Positions 1-7,038 of a stretch of 11,054 nt of DNA are shown here, one piece after another. The notes under the pieces were generated by a model. That model was not told the DNA's origin, did not search any database, and saw only the letters and a list, made by a program, of their open reading frames with translations. The translations under genes and the position numbers were made by a program. Position 1 is the stretch's first letter. Every line of letters starts with the position of its first letter. Source of the stretch: an uncultured Traorella sp. (GTDB lineage: Bacteria; Bacillota_I; Bacilli_A; Erysipelotrichales; Erysipelotrichaceae); NCBI GenBank assembly GCA_945919165.1, contig CAMEIZ010000054.1:1-11054 (forward strand), given 5' to 3'.

Positions 1-4
1 GCTT

Positions 5-316
5 ATGTCAAGAGAAGTTTTGCAAAGATTAAGTGAACCCATGTATTATCTTTTATTAAGTGTTATCGAAGAAAATCACGGATATGCAATGATGCAGGAT
101 ATTACCATGCTGTCAAAGAATCGTGTGAAAGTAGGCACCGGCACTTTATATGCGCTCATATCACGGTTTGAGCAAGAGGGTCTTATTGTCAAAACAAGAG
201 AAGAAGATCGAAAGAAGTATTATCGAATCACTAAAAAAGGAATATCATTTCTGAAAGAAGAATATCAGAATTTAAAAAATCAGCTAAATGATGGAAAAAT
301 CATCGAGGAACTGTAA
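5..316 (+). CDS. PadR-family transcriptional regulator
   Basis: A 103-residue winged-helix repressor of the short PadR type. The N-terminal segment (residues 1-20, SREVLQRLSEPMYYLLL), the GYAMMQDI helix (26-33), the VGTGTLYALISRFEQEGLI recognition-helix region (43-61) and the YYRITKKG wing (72-79) are the classic PadR signature. The C-terminal helix is short, as in PadR-s2 proteins that dimerise through it. The ATG at 5 fits the usual family start (MSRE...), but any ribosome site lies outside the window, so the start is not proven. Its stop codon is followed immediately by the ATG of the DUF2812 gene, so the two form one transcription unit. PadR proteins usually repress their own operon and respond to toxic or membrane-active compounds; here the ligand is unknown. 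Confidence 0.93.
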   Translation: MSREVLQRLSEPMYYLLLSVIEENHGYAMMQDITMLSKNRVKVGTGTLYALISRFEQEGLIVKTREEDRKKYYRITKKGISFLKEEYQNLKNQLNDGKIIEEL

Positions 317-1066
317 ATGAAAACATATCCTTTTAATTTCTATCCTTTTGAAAAAAAGAAAGTAATAGAATTTTTATATCAAAAAGCTAAACAGGGTTAT
401 TTGTTAACAAGTGTTGACTTTCAACATCAAAGTGCTGTTTTCGATGAAAATCATGAAGCTTATACGCATTATGATCTTTCTTTACACGATGAATTTGAAT
501 CTAACTTAATGAAAGAGGAATTTTTAGAAAGCTGTCTTTTTAGCGGTTGGCAAAATATTTGTTGTGATTCTGGCGTCTATTTTTTTGTAAATCATGAAAA
601 CCATGCACCGCTTTCTCTTTTTGATGAAGAGATGGATCAATATACCGAAGAAAGAAAGCTGAATGAATATAAACAAGCTAATAAAATAAATGGATGGAGT
701 CTTCTTTTGCCCATAGCTTTGGCTTATACTGCTTTTTTTGACTCCAGTAGATTTGATTTTTTTCTTTTGATGTTTTTTCCAACTGAAATCATCTTTCAGC
801 TTTATATTACCTTATCAAAAACAACAAAAATCCGAAAGAATTCTTTTAAAATAACACGCATTCTCATTTCTTCAACATTTTTGATCTATTTGTTTTTTTC
901 TTTTACAATCCCATTTTTTATATATCTAATTTTCGCTTTATTTGTTATTACTCATCTTTTTTCAAGTGATCATCCTGCTTTATTAAATATTTTGGATCTG
1001 ACATTTAAAATATGTGTGTTTTCAATTTTATATTTTTTGATTTCTTATATGTTGATGATTCATTAG
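317..1066 (+). CDS. DUF2812 domain membrane protein, PadR partner
   Basis: A 249-residue protein. The N-terminal soluble part (about 1-105) has the DUF2812 pattern: an early FYPFEKKKVIEFLYQKAKQGYLL segment, acidic and aromatic strands, then FSGWQNICCDSGVYFF (75-90). It is followed by a membrane part with hydrophobic stretches at about 126-142, 146-165, 180-213 and 229-247. The ATG directly abuts the upstream TAA (TAAATG), and GAGG at 305-308, inside the end of the PadR gene, gives a properly spaced ribosome site, so translation is probably coupled. DUF2812 genes commonly follow PadR genes in Firmicutes; PadR is thought to control them, and a sensory or effector role at the membrane is inferred, not shown. 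The gene ends exactly one base before the converging antiporter gene. Confidence 0.85.
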   Translation: MKTYPFNFYPFEKKKVIEFLYQKAKQGYLLTSVDFQHQSAVFDENHEAYTHYDLSLHDEFESNLMKEEFLESCLFSGWQNICCDSGVYFFVNHENHAPLSLFDEEMDQYTEERKLNEYKQANKINGWSLLLPIALAYTAFFDSSRFDFFLLMFFPTEIIFQLYITLSKTTKIRKNSFKITRILISSTFLIYLFFSFTIPFFIYLIFALFVITHLFSSDHPALLNILDLTFKICVFSILYFLISYMLMIH

Positions 1067-2239
1067 TTACTTTTCACATAAAAGCTTTTGATATGTCTTA
1101 TCAATAGCAAATGCACCTAATGGAGCAGTAACCAGAATTGAAACAACACCAACCGTTAATACACTTTCTCCGCATGATAATCCCATAGCTAGCGGTATTC
1201 CGCCAATTGCTGCCTGAACAGTGGCTTTTGGACAATAAGCAATCATACAGAATAATCTTTCTTTTAAAGTAAGATCAGTTTTTATCAAACAAACAAAAAC
1301 ACCTGCCATTCTAAAAATTAAAACACAGAAAATCAGCAGTACACTGGCTAAGCCAAGATGTAAAGCGTATTGAATATTAATGCTGGCTCCAACTAACACA
1401 AACAGAAAAATCTCACCTATTATCCAAAGCTTTGAATAATTTTTAGAACATTCTTTTGAAATTTCTTTTGTTTTCATCTGTAAAGTAATTCCCATACTCA
1501 TGACAGCAATTAAAGATGCAAATGGAATCAAAATCATATTTTCAAGTGACACCATGATAAGTGAAGCTGACAGTATGATGATCAGTTGATAAATTGAATT
1601 CACTTGAATCCTTTTCATCACAAATGTAAGAAGGCAACCTAATAAAACACCTCCTAAAATACCATTGATGATCGATAATGGTACATCAATTAAGCTGGTA
1701 AATGAAAACACAGATTCACTTGCCAAAGATGTAAAAGAAGTAAACAGGGCAATGACAAATACATCATCTACGCTGGCTCCAGCTAATATCAATTGCGGGA
1801 TACCCTTTTTTGTCCCGGCTTTTTCATCCATCAATTTTAACATTTTTGGTACAATTACTGCTGGTGAAACAGCTGCAACAACACTTCCCAATATCAAAGA
1901 ATCCAAAAGATTCATGCCCAGTAATAATGGAGCAAAGATGATCATGCCGACAATTTCAAAGCATGCTGGTACAAAGCACATGAAAAAGGCAGGTCTTCCT
2001 ATTTTTTTTAAATCTTCAATTTCTAAATTTAAACCAGCTCGAGTTAGAATAATGATCAGTGCTATTTTCCGAATGTCCGCAGAAATAGCCAGCAATGAAT
2101 CATCTAACATGTTAAGAACACTCGGTCCTAACAATATTCCACATAACAACATTCCAATGAGTGAAGGAAGTTTAAACTTTTTGAAAACCTCTCCAAAAAA
2201 CATCCCCAAAATTAAAATCAAACCACAGCTTAACAGCAT
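1067..2239 (-). CDS. CPA-family cation/proton antiporter under fluoride riboswitch control
   Basis: An integral membrane protein of 390 residues with about a dozen hydrophobic segments, resembling Kef/NapA-type monovalent cation/proton antiporters. Visible family marks (numbered from the chosen ATG) are AGLNLEIEDL (68-77), the VSPAVIVP crossover motif (124-131), GASVDDV with adjacent Asp158-Asp159, the pair used for ion and proton binding in electrogenic CPA2 members, and PKATVQAA (337-344). There is no C-terminal TrkA-N/RCK domain, so it is not a full KefB/C channel. An in-frame GTG at 2272 would add 11 residues, but it lies inside the terminator hairpin and has no ribosome site. The ATG at 2239 lies just beyond the hairpin's T-tract, with only a modest GGCGGG upstream. 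The leader is a fluoride riboswitch, so a role in surviving fluoride stress is inferred. The ion carried is unknown. Confidence 0.87.
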   Translation of the reverse strand: MLLSCGLILILGMFFGEVFKKFKLPSLIGMLLCGILLGPSVLNMLDDSLLAISADIRKIALIIILTRAGLNLEIEDLKKIGRPAFFMCFVPACFEIVGMIIFAPLLLGMNLLDSLILGSVVAAVSPAVIVPKMLKLMDEKAGTKKGIPQLILAGASVDDVFVIALFTSFTSLASESVFSFTSLIDVPLSIINGILGGVLLGCLLTFVMKRIQVNSIYQLIIILSASLIMVSLENMILIPFASLIAVMSMGITLQMKTKEISKECSKNYSKLWIIGEIFLFVLVGASINIQYALHLGLASVLLIFCVLIFRMAGVFVCLIKTDLTLKERLFCMIAYCPKATVQAAIGGIPLAMGLSCGESVLTVGVVSILVTAPLGAFAIDKTYQKLLCEK

Positions 2240-2250
2240 TCTATCCCGCC

Positions 2251-2297
2251 AAACAAAAAGCTGATGACACACTTAAAAAAGTGTAGACGTCATCAGC
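2251..2297 (-). terminator. Riboswitch-controlled intrinsic terminator
   Basis: On the minus strand, GCUGAUGAC (2297-2289) pairs with GUCAUCAGC (2268-2260) and ACACUU (2284-2279) pairs with AAGUGU (2274-2269). The loop is UUUU, with a 4-base bulge (GUCU, 2288-2285) on the 5' side. The 15-pair stem is followed at once by TTTTTGTTT. The 5' arm contains A2290 and C2289, which the aptamer needs for its GAUGU/ACGUC helix, so the two folds exclude each other. It would also stop any transcript reading through from upstream genes. Confidence 0.88.
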
Positions 2298-2340
2298 ATA
2301 AAAGCAGTTTAGGCAAAGCCAGGGGAGAACATCATTCCCG
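2283..2340 (-). ncRNA. Fluoride riboswitch aptamer (crcB motif)
   Basis: The minus strand shows the crcB-motif pattern in order. GGGA (2339-2336) pairs with UCCC (2326-2323) around AAUGAUGUUC. UAAACUGC follows (2311-2304), then GCUGAUGACGUCUACA (2297-2282), which closely matches the conserved 3' block of known fluoride aptamers such as those of Bacillus cereus and Pseudomonas syringae. The internal helix is also present: GAUGU (2333-2329) pairs with ACGUC (2290-2286), with one G-U pair. An extra small hairpin, GGC-UUU-GCC (2320-2312), is inserted before UAAAC, and the third helix (GC/GC) is very short. The aptamer's 3' part is shared with the terminator that follows, so fluoride binding should prevent termination and switch the antiporter on. 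Identification is by motif recall; a covariance-model search was not possible. Confidence 0.85.
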
Positions 2341-2346
2341 TTGTTC

Positions 2347-2375
2347 ACTATACCATATTATTCAAGATTCTTCAA
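2347..2375 (-). promoter_or_regulatory. Extended -10 promoter for the fluoride riboswitch/antiporter unit
   Basis: Reading the minus strand, TTGAAG (2375-2370) is followed by a 17-base spacer and TATAGT (2352-2347), preceded by TGG, which makes an extended -10. The -35 box lies in the last codons of the metallopeptidase gene and the spacer includes its stop codon. Transcription would start near 2341-2340, one or two bases before the aptamer, so the antiporter has its own transcript. Confidence 0.75.
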
Positions 2376-2810
2376 TCCTTCATATAGTTCATTAAAGCTT
2401 TTCATTTGTTTGCATCTGCCATAAGATAGCTTTCTATTTTCACCAAATTCAAGTAAATAGCATTTTGTTAATTCTTCTACGGTTGCTTCAAGAGTATGAA
2501 AAAAAGTACGATAAGCAAAATCCCATTCACTTGTTCCCTCTTGAAAGATAGAACAAATAAGCGCTTCAGTTGTTTGATCTAAGGGATAAAGCTTTAAATG
2601 CATCAGTTCATGAACAATCACTTCTTCAAGATTTTCCTGTTTTGGATTTTTTACATTCAGCATGAGAATGGCTTTATGATCATCACAGTCGATTTTAAAA
2701 TCGCCTGTTTTATGCCATGATTCATCATCTATCAGTTCTAATTGTACATCCCATTCAGGAATAATCCTCAATTTTTGACACCATTTGTCAAAGCATTCCT
2801 GTAAATTCAT
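2358..2810 (-). CDS. Small HEXXH zinc-metallopeptidase-like protein, unknown function
   Basis: A soluble 150-residue protein with no signal peptide or membrane segment. Residues 61-71 (LEEVIVHELMH) hold an HEXXH zinc-binding motif (His67, Glu68, His71) on a predicted helix, preceded by a beta-rich part (WDVQLELIDD, 20-29; AILMLNV, 47-53). Acidic residues at 108-113 (EATVEE) could provide a third ligand. The arrangement recalls SprT-like/Wss or phage-type minimal metallopeptidase domains, but I do not recognise the exact family. ATG at 2810 has an AGAGGA ribosome site eight bases upstream. The gene starts 44 bases after atpC, beyond a terminator hairpin, and no convincing promoter of its own is visible, so it may depend on read-through. 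Its 3' end carries the promoter of the antiporter unit. Confidence 0.75.
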   Translation of the reverse strand: MNLQECFDKWCQKLRIIPEWDVQLELIDDESWHKTGDFKIDCDDHKAILMLNVKNPKQENLEEVIVHELMHLKLYPLDQTTEALICSIFQEGTSEWDFAYRTFFHTLEATVEELTKCYLLEFGENRKLSYGRCKQMKSFNELYEGLKNLE

Positions 2811-2840
2811 TTTGTTTTCCTCTCATATAACACTTTTTCT

Positions 2841-2866
2841 AAAAAAGAATGGTGTTACCCATTCTT
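2841..2866 (-). terminator. Terminator of the upp-atp operon, overlapping the atpC stop
   Basis: On the minus strand, AAGAATGG (2866-2859) pairs with CCATTCTT (2852-2845) around a 6-base loop that contains the atpC stop codon, followed by TTTT (2844-2841). The stem is modest and the T-tract short, so read-through into the metallopeptidase gene is possible. Confidence 0.7.
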
Positions 2867-3247
2867 GATATTAATTCGATTTAAGGCTCGCTGTAAAGAA
2901 ACTTCAGCTCTTCGTATGGAAGTATTTGCATCTTTTCTTTCGAGTCTCTTTTTTGCTCTTTCAGCACTTTTTTTAGCTCTTTCCAGATCGATTTCTTCTT
3001 TTCCTTCAATCGCATCTACCAGAATATTGACTTTATTATCAGAAAGATGAAGAATTCCTGAAGAAATTGCAAAGATTTTGTCGATATTGTCAACTGTCAG
3101 GATCAGTTTTGAAATCTGCAGCATTGCCACAAAGGGCATGTGATTTGATAATAGAGTACATTCTCCAACAACTGTTGTACAATGAATCTTGTTGGCATCA
3201 AAACTACCATACAATCCCTGTGGAGTCACGATCTTGACCTGCATCAT
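2855..3247 (-). CDS. atpC: F1Fo ATP synthase epsilon subunit
   Basis: The epsilon subunit of the F1 central stalk couples rotation to catalysis and restrains ATP hydrolysis. The N-terminal beta-sandwich (MQVKIVTPQGLYGSF, then HMPFVAMLQISKL and FAISSGILHLSDNKVNILVDAIE) and the charged C-terminal helical hairpin (EIDLERAKKSAERAKKRLERK onwards) are both present. At 130 residues it is of normal length. An in-frame GTG at 3256 would add three residues, but AGGTGA (3258-3253) overlaps that codon and is placed to serve the ATGs at 3247 and 3244, so one of these is the likely start. The ATG follows the atpD TAA by one base, pointing to coupled translation. Last gene of the operon; its stop codon is in the loop of the terminator hairpin. 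Confidence 0.93.
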   Translation of the reverse strand: MMQVKIVTPQGLYGSFDANKIHCTTVVGECTLLSNHMPFVAMLQISKLILTVDNIDKIFAISSGILHLSDNKVNILVDAIEGKEEIDLERAKKSAERAKKRLERKDANTSIRRAEVSLQRALNRINIKNG

Positions 3248-3248
3248 A

Positions 3249-4652
3249 TTATTCACCTAAGGTTTTAGCTTTTTCTACAACCTCTTCAATGGAACCAACA
3301 AACATGAAGGCTGCTTCCGGATAATCATCATATTCACCATTCAACAAGGCTTTAAAAGAACGGACAGTATCTTCTTTTGATACATAGCGTCCAGGCATGC
3401 CCGTGAACTGTTCGCCGGCAAAGAATGGCTGTGATAGGAAGTTACGTACTCGACGGGCACGATTGACAATCACTTTGTCTTCTTCACTTAATTCATCCAT
3501 ACCTAAAATAGCAATAATATCCTGAAGTTCCTTGTATTTCTGTAAGAGTGATTGAACACCTCGAGCCACTTCATAATGTTCTTCTCCAACAACAAGTGGA
3601 TCTAACATACGACTGGCTGAATCCAGCGGATCAACAGCCGGATAAATACCCAATGCTGTAATACTTCGGCTTAATACAGTTTTCGCATCCAAATGGTTGA
3701 ATGCTGTAGCCGGAGCCGGGTCTGTCAAGTCATCTGCCGGTACATAAATTGCCTGTACAGAAGTAATAGAACCATTCTTTGTAGAAGTAATTCTTTCTTG
3801 CAGCTGTCCCATTTCAGTAGCTAAGGTTGGCTGATAACCAACAGCACTTGGCATACGTCCAAGTAAGGCACTTACTTCAGAACCAGCCTGTGTAAATCGG
3901 AAAATATTGTCGATAAACAGCAATACATCCTGATGATTTACATCTCGATACTCTTCCGCCATTGTCAATCCTGATAAAGCAACACGCATTCTGGCTCCCG
4001 GAGATTCATTCATCTGACCATAAACCAGCACTGTTTTATCTAAAACTCCTGTATCCTTCATTTCATGATACAAATCATTTCCTTCTCGTGTTCTTTCGCC
4101 AACACCTGCCACAACAGATAAACCACCATGATTCGTGGCAATATTATGGATCAACTCTTGAATCAAAACAGTCTTTCCAACTCCGGCACCACCAAACAGC
4201 CCAATCTTACCTCCTTTTGGATAAGGACATAACAGGTCAATAACCTTAATTCCTGTTTCGAAGATTTCAGCAGTTGTTTTCTGTTCATCAAAGGCTGGAG
4301 CTGCTCGATGAATCGGCATTCTCTTGACATTTTCACTTAAAGGTCCAAGACCATCAATTTCCTGTCCAAGCACATTGAACATACGTCCCAATACTTCTTC
4401 ACCTACTGGAACACAAATCGGTGCACCAGTATCGATCGCGTCCATACCTCGCACCAGTCCATCAGTGCTACCCATAGCGATGCAGCGAACACGATCATCA
4501 CCAATGTGCTGAGCGACCTCAACCACCAGCTTTTCTTTGGCGTTGACATTATCAATTTCAATGGCATTCAAAAGTGACGGTAAATGATCCGCAAAATGAA
4601 TATCTACGACAGGTCCGATAACCTGCACGATTTTCCCAATATTTTCTGCCAT
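3249..4652 (-). CDS. atpD: F1Fo ATP synthase beta (catalytic) subunit
   Basis: The catalytic subunit of F1, a cytoplasmic alpha3beta3 ATPase/synthase. At 467 residues it has full length. Visible features are the P-loop GGAGVGKT (154-161), the GERTREGND segment with catalytic Glu186, the Walker B strand VLLFIDNIFRF (Asp248), the ALLGRMPSAVGYQPTL stretch (262-277), the alpha/beta signature PAVDPLDSAS (338-347) and an intact DELSEED loop (386-392) that contacts gamma. ATG at 4652 has a good AAAGGAAAG ribosome site in the 12-base gap after atpG. No defect is seen in any catalytic element. Confidence 0.99.
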   Translation of the reverse strand: MAENIGKIVQVIGPVVDIHFADHLPSLLNAIEIDNVNAKEKLVVEVAQHIGDDRVRCIAMGSTDGLVRGMDAIDTGAPICVPVGEEVLGRMFNVLGQEIDGLGPLSENVKRMPIHRAAPAFDEQKTTAEIFETGIKVIDLLCPYPKGGKIGLFGGAGVGKTVLIQELIHNIATNHGGLSVVAGVGERTREGNDLYHEMKDTGVLDKTVLVYGQMNESPGARMRVALSGLTMAEEYRDVNHQDVLLFIDNIFRFTQAGSEVSALLGRMPSAVGYQPTLATEMGQLQERITSTKNGSITSVQAIYVPADDLTDPAPATAFNHLDAKTVLSRSITALGIYPAVDPLDSASRMLDPLVVGEEHYEVARGVQSLLQKYKELQDIIAILGMDELSEEDKVIVNRARRVRNFLSQPFFAGEQFTGMPGRYVSKEDTVRSFKALLNGEYDDYPEAAFMFVGSIEEVVEKAKTLGE

Positions 4653-4664
4653 AAACTTTCCTTT

Positions 4665-5501
4665 CTACTGAGCACTGCTACCTGCTACGATCTCTGTAAT
4701 TTCCTGAGTAATCGCAGCTTGTCGTGCCTGATTGTACTGAAGTGACAGCGTCTCCTTCAATTCCTCTGCGTTATCCGTTGCATTTTCCATCGATGTTCTT
4801 CGACTTGCCTGCTCACTGGTTTTTGTTTCCAGATAATAGCTGTATAAAAGACTTTTGATTGACATCGGAACCAAATCATTCAGTATTTCTTCATTGCTTG
4901 GTTCAAAGATTGTATCAACGGTATTCCCTTGTTTCTTTTTTTCCTCGATTGGCAATAATCTTGTCTTTTTTGGGGCAAATGTCAGAGGATTTTTAAATTC
5001 TGTGTAAATAACATTGATTGAAGTGATTTCGCCTGTCTGATATTTTTCAAGAACCATATCAACTAAAGATGAGCATAACGAATAAGAGTCATCATCCAGC
5101 TGTGTATAACTGTCTATCATCTGATAATCACGATGTTTCATCCAGATGACACCTCTGCTTCCCAGCATGATGATCTGTTCATGGTTAGAACACTCATTTT
5201 CAATCAATTTAAAAACATTTGAGTTATAGCTTCCGCAAAGTCCCATATCACTTGTGAAAACAATGGTACAAGGCTTTGAATCCTCACCTTTTTTCAGATA
5301 AGGATGGTCAGAATCTGAAATTGTTGAAAGGATATTCTCTAAAACATCTTTCAGTTCAGTTGCATATTCCTTGTTTTTACGCATTCTTTCCTTTTGACGA
5401 GCGTATTTGCTGGCAGCAACAAGCTGCATAGCTTTGGTAATCTTCATCGTTGAATCAATAGAACGAATACGATTTTTAATTGCAATTTGAGAACCGCTCA
5501 T
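4665..5501 (-). CDS. atpG: F1Fo ATP synthase gamma subunit
   Basis: The rotor shaft of F1, 278 residues. The conserved N-terminal helix (IKNRIRSIDSTMKITKAMQLVAASKY, about 8-33) and C-terminal helix (TSMENATDNAEELKETLSLQYNQARQAAITQEITEIV, about 236-273) form the coiled coil inside the alpha3beta3 ring; the central Rossmann-like part has FTSDMGLCGSYNSNV. It starts three bases after the atpA stop, with GAGGG of the last atpA codons as ribosome site. Length is slightly below the 285-295 typical of many bacteria, with no obvious missing element. Confidence 0.98.
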   Translation of the reverse strand: MSGSQIAIKNRIRSIDSTMKITKAMQLVAASKYARQKERMRKNKEYATELKDVLENILSTISDSDHPYLKKGEDSKPCTIVFTSDMGLCGSYNSNVFKLIENECSNHEQIIMLGSRGVIWMKHRDYQMIDSYTQLDDDSYSLCSSLVDMVLEKYQTGEITSINVIYTEFKNPLTFAPKKTRLLPIEEKKKQGNTVDTIFEPSNEEILNDLVPMSIKSLLYSYYLETKTSEQASRRTSMENATDNAEELKETLSLQYNQARQAAITQEITEIVAGSSAQ

Positions 5502-5504
5502 GAA

Positions 5505-7025
5505 TTATCCCTCAATTCTTGAAATAAAATCTTCAGTAAATTCACCAATTGCTGCTTTCAAAGAAGCATTTAATTCATTATCCAATGTTTTCTTTTCGGT
5601 AATTGCATTTAATAGATCAGCATGATCATTTTCCATCGTTTTTAACAGTTCATGTTCATACTGATGCACATTTTCCACATTGACTTTCTTTAAAAAACCA
5701 TTTTTTGCCGCAAACAGCGAAACAATCTGCTGTTCAACTGTTAATGGTGAATATTGAGGCTGTTTTAACAGTTCTGTCAATTTCTCACCATGTTCCAGCA
5801 CTGCTTTCGTGGAAGCATCCAAATCGCTTCCAAATTTTGCGAATGCCTGCATTTCATGATATTGAGCCAATTCCAGTTTCAAAGATCCACTAACCTGCTT
5901 CATTGCTTTGATCTGAGCACTTCCTCCAACACGTGAAACAGAAAGACCACTGTCAACAGCCGGTCGGATACCTTCATTAAATAATTCTGTCTGAAGGAAA
6001 ATCTGTCCATCTGTAATTGAAATAACGTTTGTTGGAATATACGCTGAAATATCTCCTGCCTGTGTCTCAATAATCGGCAATGCAGTCAAAGATCCATTTC
6101 CATAATTTTCATTTAATTTGGCTGCTCTTTCAAGCAAACGTGAATGCAGATAGAAAACATCTCCAGGATAAGCTTCTCGTCCTGGCGGACGTTTTAACAG
6201 TAAGGACAGTGTACGATAAGCAACTGCATGTTTACTGAGATCATCATAAACAATCAGTACATCTTTTCCCTGTTCCATCCATTCTTCACCCATAGCACAA
6301 CCACTATATGGTGCTATATACTGCAATGGTGCCAATTCACTAGCAGTAGCACTGACTACCGTTGTATATTCCATTGCATCATGCTGTCTTAATTTTTCCA
6401 CAATTTGAGCAACTGTACTGGCTTTCTGTCCGATGGCCACATAAATACAGTTCATGTTTTTTCCTTTTTGGTTAATGATTGTATCTATCGCAATCGCTGT
6501 CTTTCCAGTCTGTCTATCACCGATAATCAGCTCACGCTGTCCTTTTCCGATTGGAATCATGGAATCAATAATTTTAAGTCCGGTCTGCACCGGCTGATAA
6601 ACACTTTTACGTGTCATAACACCGGGAGCTACTCGTTCAATAGGTCTGAATTTGTCAGTTTTGATCGGTTCCTTCCCATCAATTGCCTGTCCTAAGGCAT
6701 TTACCACACGTCCTAAGAGCTGATCGCCAACAGGAACTTCAACGATTTTCCCTGTACGCTTTACAAGGTCACCTTCGCTGATTCCAGCGTCGCTTCCCAT
6801 TAAAACAGCTCCGACATGTTCTTCTTCCAGATTCAGCACCATTCCATATACATCATGTGGGAACAGTAATAATTCACCTGCCATGGCATTGGTTAATCCA
6901 TGGATCAACGCAATCCCATCGCCAATTGTGATTACCGTTCCTGTTTCACTTTCTTCTAGTTTTTCATCATAATGCATGATCTGCTCTTTGATGATTTTAC
7001 TGATTTCTTCTGGTCTTAAGTTCAT
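5505..7025 (-). CDS. atpA: F1Fo ATP synthase alpha subunit
   Basis: The regulatory nucleotide-binding subunit of F1, 506 residues, full length. It shows the N-terminal delta-binding helix (RPEEISKIIKEQI), the P-loop GDRQTGKT (169-176), the Walker B strand VLIVYDDLSK (Asp261), the signature PAVDSGLSVS (355-364) and the arginine finger Arg365 in SVSRVGGSAQ that completes the catalytic site on beta. ATG at 7025 has an AGGTGA ribosome site in the 13-base gap after atpH. Near-universal residues are intact. Confidence 0.99.
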   Translation of the reverse strand: MNLRPEEISKIIKEQIMHYDEKLEESETGTVITIGDGIALIHGLTNAMAGELLLFPHDVYGMVLNLEEEHVGAVLMGSDAGISEGDLVKRTGKIVEVPVGDQLLGRVVNALGQAIDGKEPIKTDKFRPIERVAPGVMTRKSVYQPVQTGLKIIDSMIPIGKGQRELIIGDRQTGKTAIAIDTIINQKGKNMNCIYVAIGQKASTVAQIVEKLRQHDAMEYTTVVSATASELAPLQYIAPYSGCAMGEEWMEQGKDVLIVYDDLSKHAVAYRTLSLLLKRPPGREAYPGDVFYLHSRLLERAAKLNENYGNGSLTALPIIETQAGDISAYIPTNVISITDGQIFLQTELFNEGIRPAVDSGLSVSRVGGSAQIKAMKQVSGSLKLELAQYHEMQAFAKFGSDLDASTKAVLEHGEKLTELLKQPQYSPLTVEQQIVSLFAAKNGFLKKVNVENVHQYEHELLKTMENDHADLLNAITEKKTLDNELNASLKAAIGEFTEDFISRIEG

Positions 7026-7038
7026 GTTCTCACCTCAC

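Noticed and set aside
1070..1089. CTTTT-CACAT-AAAAG hairpin and AAAAGCTTTT palindrome near the convergent junction, as a terminator
   Set aside because: The stem has five mostly A-T pairs and the following T-run is only four bases, too weak to call.
1665..2264. Long plus-strand frame of 199 codons opposite the antiporter gene
   Set aside because: It is antisense to a well-supported membrane protein and shows no family features; a by-product of codon bias.
2240..2272. GTG start at 2272 giving an antiporter longer by 11 residues
   Set aside because: It lies inside the terminator hairpin of the riboswitch, has no ribosome site, and would be lost in the regulated leader; the ATG at 2239 follows the hairpin.
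3248..3256. GTG at 3256 as the atpC start
   Set aside because: The ribosome site AGGTGA overlaps this codon and is placed to serve the ATGs at 3247 and 3244.
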